Source: Clostridia bacterium (GTDB lineage Bacteria > Bacillota > Clostridia > CAKSNL01 > HGM11501). Taken from it: a stretch of 14,252 nt of DNA. Position 1 is the first letter of the stretch, and the number at the start of each line of letters is the position of its first letter. The DNA is taken from positions 1-14,252 of the forward strand of contig CAAFWO010000006.1 in the NCBI GenBank assembly GCA_900766735.1, given 5' to 3'. Positions 6,399-13,728 of the stretch are shown piece after piece. The position numbers and the translations under genes were made by a program. Below the pieces are notes generated by a model that saw only the letters and a list, made by a program, of their open reading frames with translations, was not told where the DNA came from and made no database searches.

Positions 6399-6884
6399 TC
6401 AGCTGGCGCTGAGCCCTTTTTCCTCGGCAAGTGCCGAAAGTGCGGCGTTATATTCATCTAAAAGAGAATTTCCCTCTTTCACTTTTAACGCGCCGGCCTC
6501 GAGCTTATCCGAATCGCCCGACTGAAAGCCTTGAAGGATCGTTCCGTAGCCGTCCTTATAAGCCAGAAGGACAGATCTGTACTTTTCCTTAAGTTCGTCC
6601 ACCTCTTCGGTTTCGGGTGCGACATCTTTTATAAGCTCAAGCGACTCGTTGACATTCGGGAGAACAGTTTCTGTCAGGCTTTCGATAAACTCCGAATCCG
6701 AGACGAAGCTCTCCCACTTGTCTGTTTCCTCTCTCAATGCCGCACTGTTTTCGTTGACTTCTGCCATATCGGTGTTTACAAAGCGCGTAAGATCCTCCGC
6801 CACCGGGTCGGCCGAACCGCACCCGGACAGCGCAAAGATAAGTAAGAGCGCCGACACCAAATTAAGCTTTACAAGTTTCTTCAT
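6399..6884 (-). CDS. Small predicted lipoprotein, unknown function
   Basis: This 161-residue protein begins with a lipoprotein signal peptide and lipobox LSGC (Cys22), so the mature part should be anchored on the outer face of the membrane. The remainder is acidic and strongly helical in pattern (for example ENSAALREETDKWESFV at 45-61 and LEAGALKVKEGNSLLDEYNA at 132-151), with no cysteine or recognisable catalytic motif. It resembles a helical-bundle binding or spacer protein. I do not recognise a family. It starts 25 bases after the SLH gene upstream, with a modest AAGAGAGGG ribosome site, and is the last gene before the terminator at 6347-6386. It is therefore probably co-made with the two SLH proteins and may assist their surface display. 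That role is inference from context only. Confidence 0.8.
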   Translation of the reverse strand: MKKLVKLNLVSALLLIFALSGCGSADPVAEDLTRFVNTDMAEVNENSAALREETDKWESFVSDSEFIESLTETVLPNVNESLELIKDVAPETEEVDELKEKYRSVLLAYKDGYGTILQGFQSGDSDKLEAGALKVKEGNSLLDEYNAALSALAEEKGLSAS

Positions 6885-6909
6885 TTTTCCCTCTCTTAAG
6901 CGTCATACA

Positions 6910-8091
6910 TCAGTTTAATGTTCTCTCCAAGAACGTCACGATCTGGCCGCGGCTGCATACAGCGTCCGGCGAGAAGGTCGTGTCGCTCGTGCCGGAGGTG
7001 ATCTCAAGATCAACTGCCCAGGAAACAGGCACTGCAATGTCGTCATCCTCCGAAACGTCGGTGAAGTTTCCGGCATACTCCGAATCGGGTGCACCCGCGT
7101 TGATCCAGAGGTATGTCACGGTCATCGCTCTTGTGCAGGGAGTGTTTCCTGCAAATTCAGATCCACTCGTCATTCCCTTTTTCGCCGCCCAGAGTGCCGC
7201 TTTATAATAATAGTCGGACTCCGTTACGTCGGAAAAAGGATTTGCACCGCCAGCCTCGGGTGAGCCCATTGCGCGCCAAAGAAATGTCAGTATCTGCGCC
7301 TTCGTGCAGTTATCGTTGGGCGAGAAAGTCGTCGCGCTCGTGCCGGAGGTGATGTTTTTAGAAACCGCCCATGTAACCGCCGTCTTGAAATATGCTCCGT
7401 CCGGAACATCTGTGAAGCCCTGAGGCTGGGGCTTATTCTCCTCTGCCGGAGCTTCAGTCAAAAGCTTTAATGTGTTATTGATGGTCACAGTGTCCGAAAC
7501 CTGGTTTAATGTCAGCTTAACGGTGCACTTTACCGAGCCTTTTTTCTTTGTAGTGGAATCCACCTTATTGAATACGCCGCCCCAGGAAACCTTACTTCCG
7601 TTCTTAACGGCGCTTTCTGCCATTTTCATAATGTCCTCTTTTGTGATGTCTGTCTTTAATGAGATGTTGCTGAATGCGGCTTTAACTGCTTTTTTATCTT
7701 CATCAAGCAATTCATTGTCCTTATTTGCCTCTGCCGCCGCACCGGTTAACGCCTTCATCTTGATATAATACATTTCATGCTGTGTGTAGGAGCCGCAAGT
7801 GAACAAAATGTTCGCGAATATCGAACCGTCCTTCTCGCTCGACGCCTTATAGACTCTGAAGTCCGACTCCTTGGAAAACGAAAGCTTAACGCTGCTTCCC
7901 TCGGGAAGGAGCTTTTCAGCCTCCTTCAAAAAGCCGTCCATCGTCATCTCGTTGTTAAGAGACATACTGTCCTGTCCTTTTTGGATCGCCTTCATGGCCG
8001 CCTTGATCTCGCCCTGCTCATCAATTGCAAATGAGCCGAATACCGAGAAAATCATAAGCGCCGCAAGGCACAATGCAAAAATCTTTTTCAT
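6910..8091 (-). CDS. Secreted surface protein: two repeat modules plus three SLH domains
   Basis: This 393-residue product has a signal peptide with likely cleavage after SFA (residue 22). Residues about 29-115 and 130-212 are two copies of a module that starts with an Ala/Lys-rich helix, passes through 'T-x-x-D/G-(I/F)-(M/L)-K-x-A-E', then 'GSxVxW/L..F.K...', and ends in beta-rich 'GSVKCTVKLTL...DTVTIN'. I do not recognise the module. Three SLH domains follow at about 225-278, 284-333 and 341-392, each with FxDV near its start and a variant of the closing motif CT(R/K)A. SLH triplets bind secondary cell-wall polysaccharide, so the protein should be non-covalently held at the cell wall. AAAGGAG seven bases upstream sets the ATG. 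It lies 17 bases after the larger SLH gene and 25 before the lipoprotein gene, the middle of one operon. The SLH part is close in sequence to its neighbour, suggesting duplication. Confidence 0.9.
   Translation of the reverse strand: MKKIFALCLAALMIFSVFGSFAIDEQGEIKAAMKAIQKGQDSMSLNNEMTMDGFLKEAEKLLPEGSSVKLSFSKESDFRVYKASSEKDGSIFANILFTCGSYTQHEMYYIKMKALTGAAAEANKDNELLDEDKKAVKAAFSNISLKTDITKEDIMKMAESAVKNGSKVSWGGVFNKVDSTTKKKGSVKCTVKLTLNQVSDTVTINNTLKLLTEAPAEENKPQPQGFTDVPDGAYFKTAVTWAVSKNITSGTSATTFSPNDNCTKAQILTFLWRAMGSPEAGGANPFSDVTESDYYYKAALWAAKKGMTSGSEFAGNTPCTRAMTVTYLWINAGAPDSEYAGNFTDVSEDDDIAVPVSWAVDLEITSGTSDTTFSPDAVCSRGQIVTFLERTLN
6913..7422 (-). repeat. SLH-triplet coding repeat, copy A
   Basis: This stretch encodes the three SLH domains of the 393-residue protein. 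It is closely similar in DNA and protein to copy B at 8112-8621. For example, the stretch around 7111-7144 (TATGTCAC-GTCATCGCTCT-GTGCAGGGAGTG) recurs around 8312-8345 with few changes. The order and internal variants of the SLH domains are the same in both copies, which fits duplication of a whole SLH tail. Confidence 0.75.
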
Positions 8092-8108
8092 CTTTTTTCT
8101 CCTTTCAA

Positions 8109-10250
8109 TTATCCGTTGATTGCTCTATTTAAAAATGTTACTATCTGTGCGCGGGAACATATCGCGTCCGGTGAGAATTTGCCGTCTCCCGTTCCGGAGG
8201 TGACATTAGATTCCACTGCCCATGAAACCGCATTAAAATACTCAGAATCTCGTGCGACATCGGAAAAATTTGCTTTCTTCGCTGCCAAAGGCTCGTTTGA
8301 GCATTTCCAGAGATATGTCACTGTCATCGCTCTCGTGCAGGGAGTGTTCGCATCAAATCTTCCGTCGCTGATGATTCCTTTCTTTGCCGCCCAAAGAGCC
8401 GCGCCGTAATAGTAGTCGCTTTTATCCACATCTATAAACGGGTTATCGCTTCCCGCATCAGGCTCGCCCAGAGCGCGCCAGAGGAAGGTCAGTATCTGCG
8501 CCTTCGTGCATGTCATATCCGGTGAAAAGGCGTACTTTGATGTTCCGCTTGTAACAGAGTTTTTCACCGCCCAGGAAACTGCGTCTGCATAGTACGCATC
8601 GTCCGGAACATCTGAAAATCCTGTCTTAGTCGTCACTTCGCTTGCCGGTGCTTCCTCGCCGACGGTTAAAACGACGGGATCTGCCAGGCTTATGTTAAGC
8701 GTGTAGCGGTTGCCATCCTTCGACATATAGGAAGTGTCGATCGGCATATAGGAGAGCAATCCGTCCGACGCTTCGCAGATAAGGAACGCTTTTTGCATAT
8801 CGTCCTCGTCTTCAAAATACATGCTTCCGGTGCTTGTTCTGACCTTTACTATTGCATTTGTACGGCCGCCGAAGAGCTGAACGCCGTTATAGTCCGTCAT
8901 TCCGACGCCGATATAGCAATATCCGCTCTTTAATATGTTCTCTCTGTGCCCCTTACTGTTCATCCATCCGGTCATCGCCTTTTTGGCAGTTGCGTCTCCC
9001 GTCGGGCACGAATAGATGTTTTCTCCGGCCGTGGTATATGCAAACGAGTTCGGTATCGCCGTGAAGCACAGTGTGCCGTTCGGCCTCGTGTGCGAAAATA
9101 CCTCGCGGATCTCTGGCTCTCTTATGTCACACGCGTCCTGCAAGGGAGAGGTCATAGTCAGAAGTCTGTCTCCGGCATTGTAGCGTTCAACATTCACGAT
9201 CCTCAAAACTTCCCACTCTTCTGCGTTAACAGAGAGATAGTCTTTCGGGAAATCTCTTACCAGCTTTGCGATATTCTCGCTTATTCTGACCTCTCTTGAC
9301 TCTTCCCCGAGCGTTATTTCAAGATAGCCCTGAATAATGCCCTCCTCCTCGAAGTTGGCTTTCTTTTTGTAAAAGCCTTCTTTCCACTCGGCCTTTGAGC
9401 CGTTCACTGCCGCGTTTTGTGCCTTGGCAAGCATCTCTTCCTTTGTCGTCCTGTTAGTATAGATCATCTCGCTCAGCGCGACAGACATAAGGTGCCGGTC
9501 CTCATCTATCGCCGTAGATGTTGCCGTAACGGCCTTCGGCACGGTCTTGCCGACCGAAGTCCTGTCCTCAATATCCCCGCAAATGAGCGTTAAAGTCGCC
9601 GAAAGAGAACCCTCGATCTGCGTTGTCGCCCTGGTCATCTTAAAATCCGACTTCGGAAGCGTGACCGTAACATCGCTGTCAGAGTCTAAGGCCTCCTTTG
9701 CCATATTTAAAATATCCTTATATGTAGTGTCGTTCGAAACCGGGAACTCCCATATCGCGGCGTTTATTGCCTTCTTTGCCGCGGCGATCTGCTTTTTTGC
9801 GTCCGCCTCGCTGATATTTTTGGTGTTGCTTTTGTTATCGGTTCCCGTGTCATTCTCGTCGTCCTCGGGATTTCCGGTCGCCGGAATCTCTTTTTTGACC
9901 TCGAATCCGTCCTCCGCATCGTCCTGATAGATTATGACATCGGCGCTCATATAGCCCGCCTTGGTTGACGTGGGCGCCACGATCCTGAACTTTTCGACCA
10001 TAAACCCGGTACCGATATATTTATCCGCCGAATACTCACACGCGCCGAAAAGGAGATTTTCAAGATCCGCCGCCGTGAAGTTCTGGTCGACCTTGGCCTC
10101 GTCAAGAAGCTTTAAGAAAAGCGCCTTGTTTTTCGCGACCGCCTCATCGGCATCATCCACCACGGTGAAAGCAAAAACATTTCCGGCGGTGAAGAAAATC
10201 GCCCCGAAAAGAATGCTTACCGCGCATATACATGCCAGAATTTTTTTCAT
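8109..10250 (-). CDS. Secreted CAP/SCP-domain protein with three SLH domains
   Basis: This 713-residue surface protein has a signal peptide cleaved after about residue 27 (VFA). Residues about 35-120 form a diverged copy, and about 150-243 and 247-332 clearer copies, of the same module found in the neighbouring SLH protein. An acidic linker (122-146) separates the first from the rest. A CAP (SCP/PR1-like) domain follows at about 345-468 with the usual cleft residues: H387 in FSHTRPNGT, E410 in AGENI and H435 in GHRENIL. CAP domains in bacteria bind ligands or sugars, and some cleave protein; no activity can be assigned here. Three SLH domains close the protein (545-595, 603-650, 660-711) and anchor it to wall polysaccharide. 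AAGGCGG lies about 10 bases before the ATG. It is the first gene of a three-gene operon whose promoter is at 10297-10325. Confidence 0.92.
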   Translation of the reverse strand: MKKILACICAVSILFGAIFFTAGNVFAFTVVDDADEAVAKNKALFLKLLDEAKVDQNFTAADLENLLFGACEYSADKYIGTGFMVEKFRIVAPTSTKAGYMSADVIIYQDDAEDGFEVKKEIPATGNPEDDENDTGTDNKSNTKNISEADAKKQIAAAKKAINAAIWEFPVSNDTTYKDILNMAKEALDSDSDVTVTLPKSDFKMTRATTQIEGSLSATLTLICGDIEDRTSVGKTVPKAVTATSTAIDEDRHLMSVALSEMIYTNRTTKEEMLAKAQNAAVNGSKAEWKEGFYKKKANFEEEGIIQGYLEITLGEESREVRISENIAKLVRDFPKDYLSVNAEEWEVLRIVNVERYNAGDRLLTMTSPLQDACDIREPEIREVFSHTRPNGTLCFTAIPNSFAYTTAGENIYSCPTGDATAKKAMTGWMNSKGHRENILKSGYCYIGVGMTDYNGVQLFGGRTNAIVKVRTSTGSMYFEDEDDMQKAFLICEASDGLLSYMPIDTSYMSKDGNRYTLNISLADPVVLTVGEEAPASEVTTKTGFSDVPDDAYYADAVSWAVKNSVTSGTSKYAFSPDMTCTKAQILTFLWRALGEPDAGSDNPFIDVDKSDYYYGAALWAAKKGIISDGRFDANTPCTRAMTVTYLWKCSNEPLAAKKANFSDVARDSEYFNAVSWAVESNVTSGTGDGKFSPDAICSRAQIVTFLNRAING
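8112..8621 (-). repeat. SLH-triplet coding repeat, copy B
   Basis: This encodes the three SLH domains of the CAP protein and is the paralogous partner of copy A at 6913-7422. The direct repeats lie about 1.2 kb apart in the same orientation, so recombination between them could delete the 393-residue gene or fuse the two proteins. Confidence 0.75.
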
Positions 10251-10296
10251 AACTGCGCACCGCCTTACATTATTACTAAAACTTTTACCGCATAAT

Positions 10297-10325
10297 ATTT
10301 TATTACTTTATAATAACAATTTCAA
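10297..10325 (-). promoter_or_regulatory. Probable promoter of the SLH operon
   Basis: On the minus strand, TTGAAA (10325 to 10320) and TAAAAT (10302 to 10297) are separated by 17 bases. The pair is about 46 bases upstream of the ATG at 10250 and just after the terminator of the two-component genes. Several nearby A/T-rich hexamers make the exact -10 uncertain. Confidence 0.55.
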
Positions 10326-10334
10326 GCGCAAAAA

Positions 10335-10366
10335 CATAACTTGCAGAAAAAAAACATAACTCGCAG
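10335..10366. repeat. Direct repeat CATAACTYGCAG, two copies 20 bases apart
   Basis: CATAACTTGCAG (10335-10346) and CATAACTCGCAG (10355-10366) are separated by eight A residues. The second copy is one arm of the terminator hairpin at 10347-10401. The first lies beyond its T run, followed again by a T-rich stretch on the minus strand. It looks like a duplicated terminator arm. Confidence 0.7.
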
Positions 10367-10401
10367 AATTCAAGGAAAAACCTTCCTTGACTGCGAGTTA
10401 T
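10347..10401 (-). terminator. Intrinsic terminator of the two-component operon
   Basis: The outer stem ATAACTCGCAG (10356-10366) pairs with CTGCGAGTTAT (10391-10401). An inner stem TCAAGGAA/TTCCTTGA continues after a small bulge. On the minus strand the hairpin is followed by eight T residues (10354 to 10347). The right arm begins only six bases past the histidine-kinase stop. Confidence 0.9.
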
Positions 10402-10406
10402 AAAAT

Positions 10407-11672
10407 TCAGTTTTTCAGTGTTGCGGAAACCGTGAAAACTCCGTCTCTATCATCAGTTTCCAAAAATCCGCCGTTTTTCTTAACTATGGCGGCAACGCTC
10501 TTTAATCCGAGCCCCGAGCCGGACTCCTTTGTCGATAAATAAGCGCCGGAGGAGTCTTTTTTTATCTCGCCGGAATAGTCGTTTTTCACATTTACCGAGA
10601 TCTGGCTGTTTAAGCTTTTGATGCTCACCCTGATAAAAGTCTTCGCCGCGTCAAGGCTGTTTTCAAGTATGTTTGAAAGCATAACGGTAAACTCCGCCTC
10701 ATCACAGGAAAGGTCGCGCGACACCGTTGCGTCCACCGTGAATTTGATGCCCTTTTTCCCTGCCTTGGCAAGCGTCTCGGCCAAAAGCGCGTTGACCAGC
10801 GGGTTTTCGCACATCGGAACATTTTTTTCGTTTTCGATCTCCGAAAGCTCGCGGCAGAGAAGGTCTTTCGCTCCGGAAATATCGCCTCTCTCAATACAGC
10901 CGAGGAGCATCGCATCGCGGTGGCGCGCGTCGTGGCGGAAGATCCTTTCGGTCTCCTCCTTCTGCCCTAAAAATTCATACTGCTTTTTCTGAAGCTCGAT
11001 CTGGTCTTTAAGCTTTTCGGCCGTCTGTGACGCGGCCATCGAATCGTGAACGGTTTTAAATGTGTAAAAGATCAGGACATACACCAAAAGCATCAGCGCA
11101 TGTATCACGAATAAAAAACTGTATTTTCTCCCGCTGTCAGCTCCTGTGAAAAAGTGATTCACCATCGTTATAAGCACCGTGAAGGACAGCGGAATGAACG
11201 AAAATATCCACCAGTTGACATTGAGCTTTTCCATAACGCTCCGGTGCTTTGCCTGAAGACACCTCTTGTAAAGGAAAAAATATCCCGTTAAAAATACTAA
11301 CCTGATAGCCGTTAAAAACCAGTAGTTTCGGGCGGTGTGGTCGTTTATAAACGCAGTGGAGTTCGCTATGATCTCATAAATATTTATCCAGAGCCAGAAG
11401 GAAAAAACCGTCTGCGATATTTTGTCCCTCGTGATAATGAGTATCAGCGCAAAATAAGGCAGTCCGATGGTGAATAAGATCACGCCTGTCAGCACCTCGA
11501 TACCCATGTGCACGGCAATATACGAATTTATGAGTATGCAAAATATGCTGACCGCCCCGAAGCACAAATACGCCTTCTTTGCCGGAAGACGGTAGCTCAT
11601 CATCGAATACCCGTCAAGCGTGCATATAAAAAGGATCGATACCAGCGAAAAAACGTCTCTGAAAGCGTCCAA
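10407..11672 (-). CDS. AgrC/GHKL-type membrane sensor histidine kinase
   Basis: This 421-residue sensor has about six hydrophobic membrane spans in residues 1-205, and a coiled-coil linker at about 208-243. The phospho-acceptor region is FRHDARHR (245-252), with H247 the likely phosphorylated histidine. A GHKL ATPase domain follows: N box LSNILENSLDAA (332-343, N334/N338) and G box SGSGLGLKS (384-392). This layout is that of kinases paired with LytTR regulators (AgrC, VirS, ComD type), which often sense peptides. The start is TTG, because the two codons before it are stops (TGA of the regulator gene, then TAA) and GGAGGT lies seven bases upstream. It is 3 bases downstream of the regulator gene, so the two are translated as a unit. 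No agrB- or agrD-like gene is nearby, so the signal is unknown. Confidence 0.92.
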   Translation of the reverse strand: MDAFRDVFSLVSILFICTLDGYSMMSYRLPAKKAYLCFGAVSIFCILINSYIAVHMGIEVLTGVILFTIGLPYFALILIITRDKISQTVFSFWLWINIYEIIANSTAFINDHTARNYWFLTAIRLVFLTGYFFLYKRCLQAKHRSVMEKLNVNWWIFSFIPLSFTVLITMVNHFFTGADSGRKYSFLFVIHALMLLVYVLIFYTFKTVHDSMAASQTAEKLKDQIELQKKQYEFLGQKEETERIFRHDARHRDAMLLGCIERGDISGAKDLLCRELSEIENEKNVPMCENPLVNALLAETLAKAGKKGIKFTVDATVSRDLSCDEAEFTVMLSNILENSLDAAKTFIRVSIKSLNSQISVNVKNDYSGEIKKDSSGAYLSTKESGSGLGLKSVAAIVKKNGGFLETDDRDGVFTVSATLKN

Positions 11673-11675
11673 TTA

Positions 11676-12374
11676 TCACACCTCCGAGCCGAACACATAG
11701 TCAAAATACGCCTTTTTTGCGCTTTGAAGATATGTTCTTGAAATCTTGACCGCCTTTTTGCCGGTGAGGTAAAAGGTGTCCGAATCAATGCTGTCAATAT
11801 GCTCAATATTTAATATAAAGCTTTTATGACATCTCAAAAATCCGTGCGCGAGAAGATAGCCCTCAAAGTCCGTGAGCTTGCCGACGACCTCGATCTTTCT
11901 TCCGCCCGTGAGCGTGAAGCGAACCTTTCTTAAGTCGCTCTCCAGATACTCGATGTTTGACAAAAGAATGCTCGTTTCGATCCCCGAATAGTTTATTTTA
12001 ATGCTTTCTTTTTTCTCGTTTCTTTTGATGATCCTCAAAATGCAATTCGAAAGCTCCTCTTTTTTAAGGGGCTTTAAAAGATAGTCAAACGCAAAAACGC
12101 GGTAGCTCGCAACGCCGAATTCCTCACTCGACGAAACGAAAATGACCGGCGTTTTTTTGTCGTTTTCCCGCAAAAGCGCCGCCGTGTCAAGCCCGCTGAT
12201 CTTCGGCATCAGAATGTCCAAAATAATAATGTCGAATGCCGTTTCGCCGTGCTCGGCCAAAAGACAGTTCCCGTCGTCAAAGGTGCTGACTGAGGCATTG
12301 GGCAAAATTTCGGCAAGCGCGTTTTTTATTTCGTCTCTCATTTCTCTCTCATCGTCGCAGACAGCAATTCTCAT
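11676..12374 (-). CDS. LytTR-family response regulator (AgrA/VirR type)
   Basis: This 232-residue DNA-binding regulator is the partner of the histidine kinase directly downstream. The receiver domain (1-115) shows the acidic pair D7/D8, phospho-acceptor D53 (IILDILMP), the switch residue S81 (FVSSSEE) and K101 (LLKPL). The LytTR DNA-binding domain fills about 123-225, with the typical segment GFLRCHKSFILNIEHI (178-193). An in-frame ATG seven codons upstream (12395) lacks a ribosome site. The ATG at 12374 has GAAGGG nine bases before it and gives the standard start MRIAVCDDE, so I use it. Its promoter at 12403-12431 is close to consensus. Members usually bind pairs of imperfect 9-bp repeats upstream of their targets; none was convincing here. 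Confidence 0.94.
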   Translation of the reverse strand: MRIAVCDDEREMRDEIKNALAEILPNASVSTFDDGNCLLAEHGETAFDIIILDILMPKISGLDTAALLRENDKKTPVIFVSSSEEFGVASYRVFAFDYLLKPLKKEELSNCILRIIKRNEKKESIKINYSGIETSILLSNIEYLESDLRKVRFTLTGGRKIEVVGKLTDFEGYLLAHGFLRCHKSFILNIEHIDSIDSDTFYLTGKKAVKISRTYLQSAKKAYFDYVFGSEV

Positions 12375-12402
12375 AGTAAAATTCCCTTCAGGCATTTTTT
12401 AT

Positions 12403-12431
12403 ATTTTAGCATAGTTTTTTTCTTCTGTCAA
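12403..12431 (-). promoter_or_regulatory. Promoter of the two-component operon
   Basis: On the minus strand there is a perfect TTGACA (12431 to 12426), a 17-base spacer and TAAAAT (12408 to 12403), with an extended -10 TG. The -35 is one half of the palindrome TGTCAATTGACA (12426-12437), whose other half serves the divergent gene. Confidence 0.82.
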
Positions 12432-12461
12432 TTGACACAAACGCCTATAAAATGTCATACT
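12432..12461 (+). promoter_or_regulatory. Divergent promoter of the acyltransferase gene
   Basis: TTGACA at 12432-12437 and CATACT at 12456-12461 are separated by 18 bases. The -35 abuts that of the opposite promoter inside one 12-bp palindrome, so polymerase binding on the two sides should exclude each other. The -10 is a weaker match. Confidence 0.5.
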
Positions 12462-12558
12462 GTTACCCGAAAGAAGGTTTATTATGGACAAATGGGCGGC
12501 TTTTGTCATAGCTATTCATTCAAACGGCCGCCGGACTAACTTAAAAGGAGGCATCCAA

Positions 12559-13697
12559 ATGCCCGAAACACAGCTTACACATTCGACACGCCGCTCCGGG
12601 ATCGAGCTATTAAAGATTGCGGCAATACTGTTAATTGTAATAAGCCATATCACGCAGACAATGAACGCTCCGAACCCGGACATAGCATAAAGCGGATATT
12701 TGATCGATTTAGACTCAGCCACGCACTCGCTTCAAACATTCGTTTTAATTCTTTTCCGCCATTTCGGCGTTCTGGGAAACACGGTGTTTTTCATCTGCTC
12801 GGCATGGTTTTTGCTGGAGTCGGATAAATTCAAAAAAAAGAAATGGTTCTTTATGCTTTCGGAAATATGGTTCGTTTCCGTTGTTATCCTTTGCATATCG
12901 GAAATGATCACGCGCGGAGCGCTTCCTTTTTCCATCGTGATAAAGAGCCTTTTCCCTACGGCGTTTAACAACAACCGGTATTTGACCTGTTATCTGCTTT
13001 TCTACCCCATTCACCCGGCGCTCAATCCGGTGATTGGAAAGATGAGTCAAAAGTCGCTGTTTCGAACCGCCCTTTTCTCATTTGCGATCTACGGGCTCTT
13101 AAATTTCGTTAAATACGGCTTTTTCTATGTCACGCCTCTTGTTTTGTGGGTCTCGCTCTATTTCGTGACGGCGTATGTAAAAAATATATAACGGAGTTCT
13201 CAGAAAGCAAAAAGAAAAATATCCTTTTGCTCATTTTGGGCATCTCCGGCTTTGTTATGACAAGCGCGGTTCTTAACATCCTCGGGCTTAAAATCCCGGC
13301 ATTCAACGGAAAAATGCTTCACACCGCAAGCAGCGGAAATCCGTTTTTGATAGTGATGACTTTTGCGCTTTTCAACCTTTGCAGAAGGCTTAAATTCAAA
13401 AGTGTCCCGGTAAATTATATTTCCGGCCTTTCTCTTTTGATCTACATAATCCACGATAACCTGATCGTGAGGACATATTTAAGGCCCTATCTCATAAATC
13501 TTGTTTTCGAACGCTCGGGGTACGGCAATAAAGTGATTTTCGTTCTTCTTTTCGCCGGGGCAACGTTTTTAATTTCCCTCGCCGTCGCTTTCCTTTATGA
13601 TAAGACACTTCGAAGGCCGTTTAAAACCGTCTCCGGCAAAGTCTATGAACTGATCAAAAGTGTGTATCTTAAGGCTGAAAGCCTGATTATAAATTAA
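12559..13697 (+). pseudogene. Broken membrane acyltransferase-3 (OafA/WecH-like) gene
   Basis: Intact members are multi-span enzymes that O-acylate cell-surface sugars. The start ATG at 12559 has AAAGGAGG seven bases upstream. The product opens with RRSGIELLKIAAILLIVISH (11-30), the family's first helix with its conserved His30. After 43 codons a TAA at 12688-12690 interrupts, but the same frame continues with family-like sequence (IDLDSATHSL, GNTVFFICSAWFLLESDKF) to a second stop at 13189-13191. There a run of six A residues (13179-13184) lacks one base: adding an A gives YVKKYITEFSESKKKN and joins the last segment (ILLLILGISG to IIN, with LIYIIHDNLIVRTYL), ending at 13697. With that base the gene would be 380 codons, normal for the family. 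The two lesions argue for a pseudogene. A/T-run length change or sequencing error could explain the second lesion but not the first. Confidence 0.87.
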
Positions 13698-13728
13698 AAA
13701 CAGCGGAGCTTAAAGCTCCGCTGTTTTT
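13696..13728. terminator. Two-way terminator after the acyltransferase gene
   Basis: A perfect 15-bp stem (13696-13710 with 13714-13728) has the core CAGCGGAGCT, a 3-base loop, and A and T runs at its two ends, so it works on both strands. It overlaps the acyltransferase stop (13695-13697) and the stop of the minus-strand remnant (13727-13729). Confidence 0.9.

Noticed and set aside
12484..12558. An upstream in-frame ATG that would add 25 residues to the acyltransferase or make a leader peptide.
   Set aside because: It gives a non-family-like N-terminus, while the ATG at 12559 has a strong AAAGGAGG and starts the known first helix. A leader peptide is not excluded but has no support.
12375..12558. 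A hidden agrD-like peptide gene between the regulator and the acyltransferase.
   Set aside because: I saw no short ORF with a ribosome site and the amphipathic-helix plus Cys/Ser-containing peptide layout expected of AgrD.
13171..13200. Programmed -1 frameshift at the A run in the acyltransferase gene.
   Set aside because: The shift direction would fit, but a separate in-frame stop 500 bases earlier already blocks the product, and no stimulatory structure was evident.
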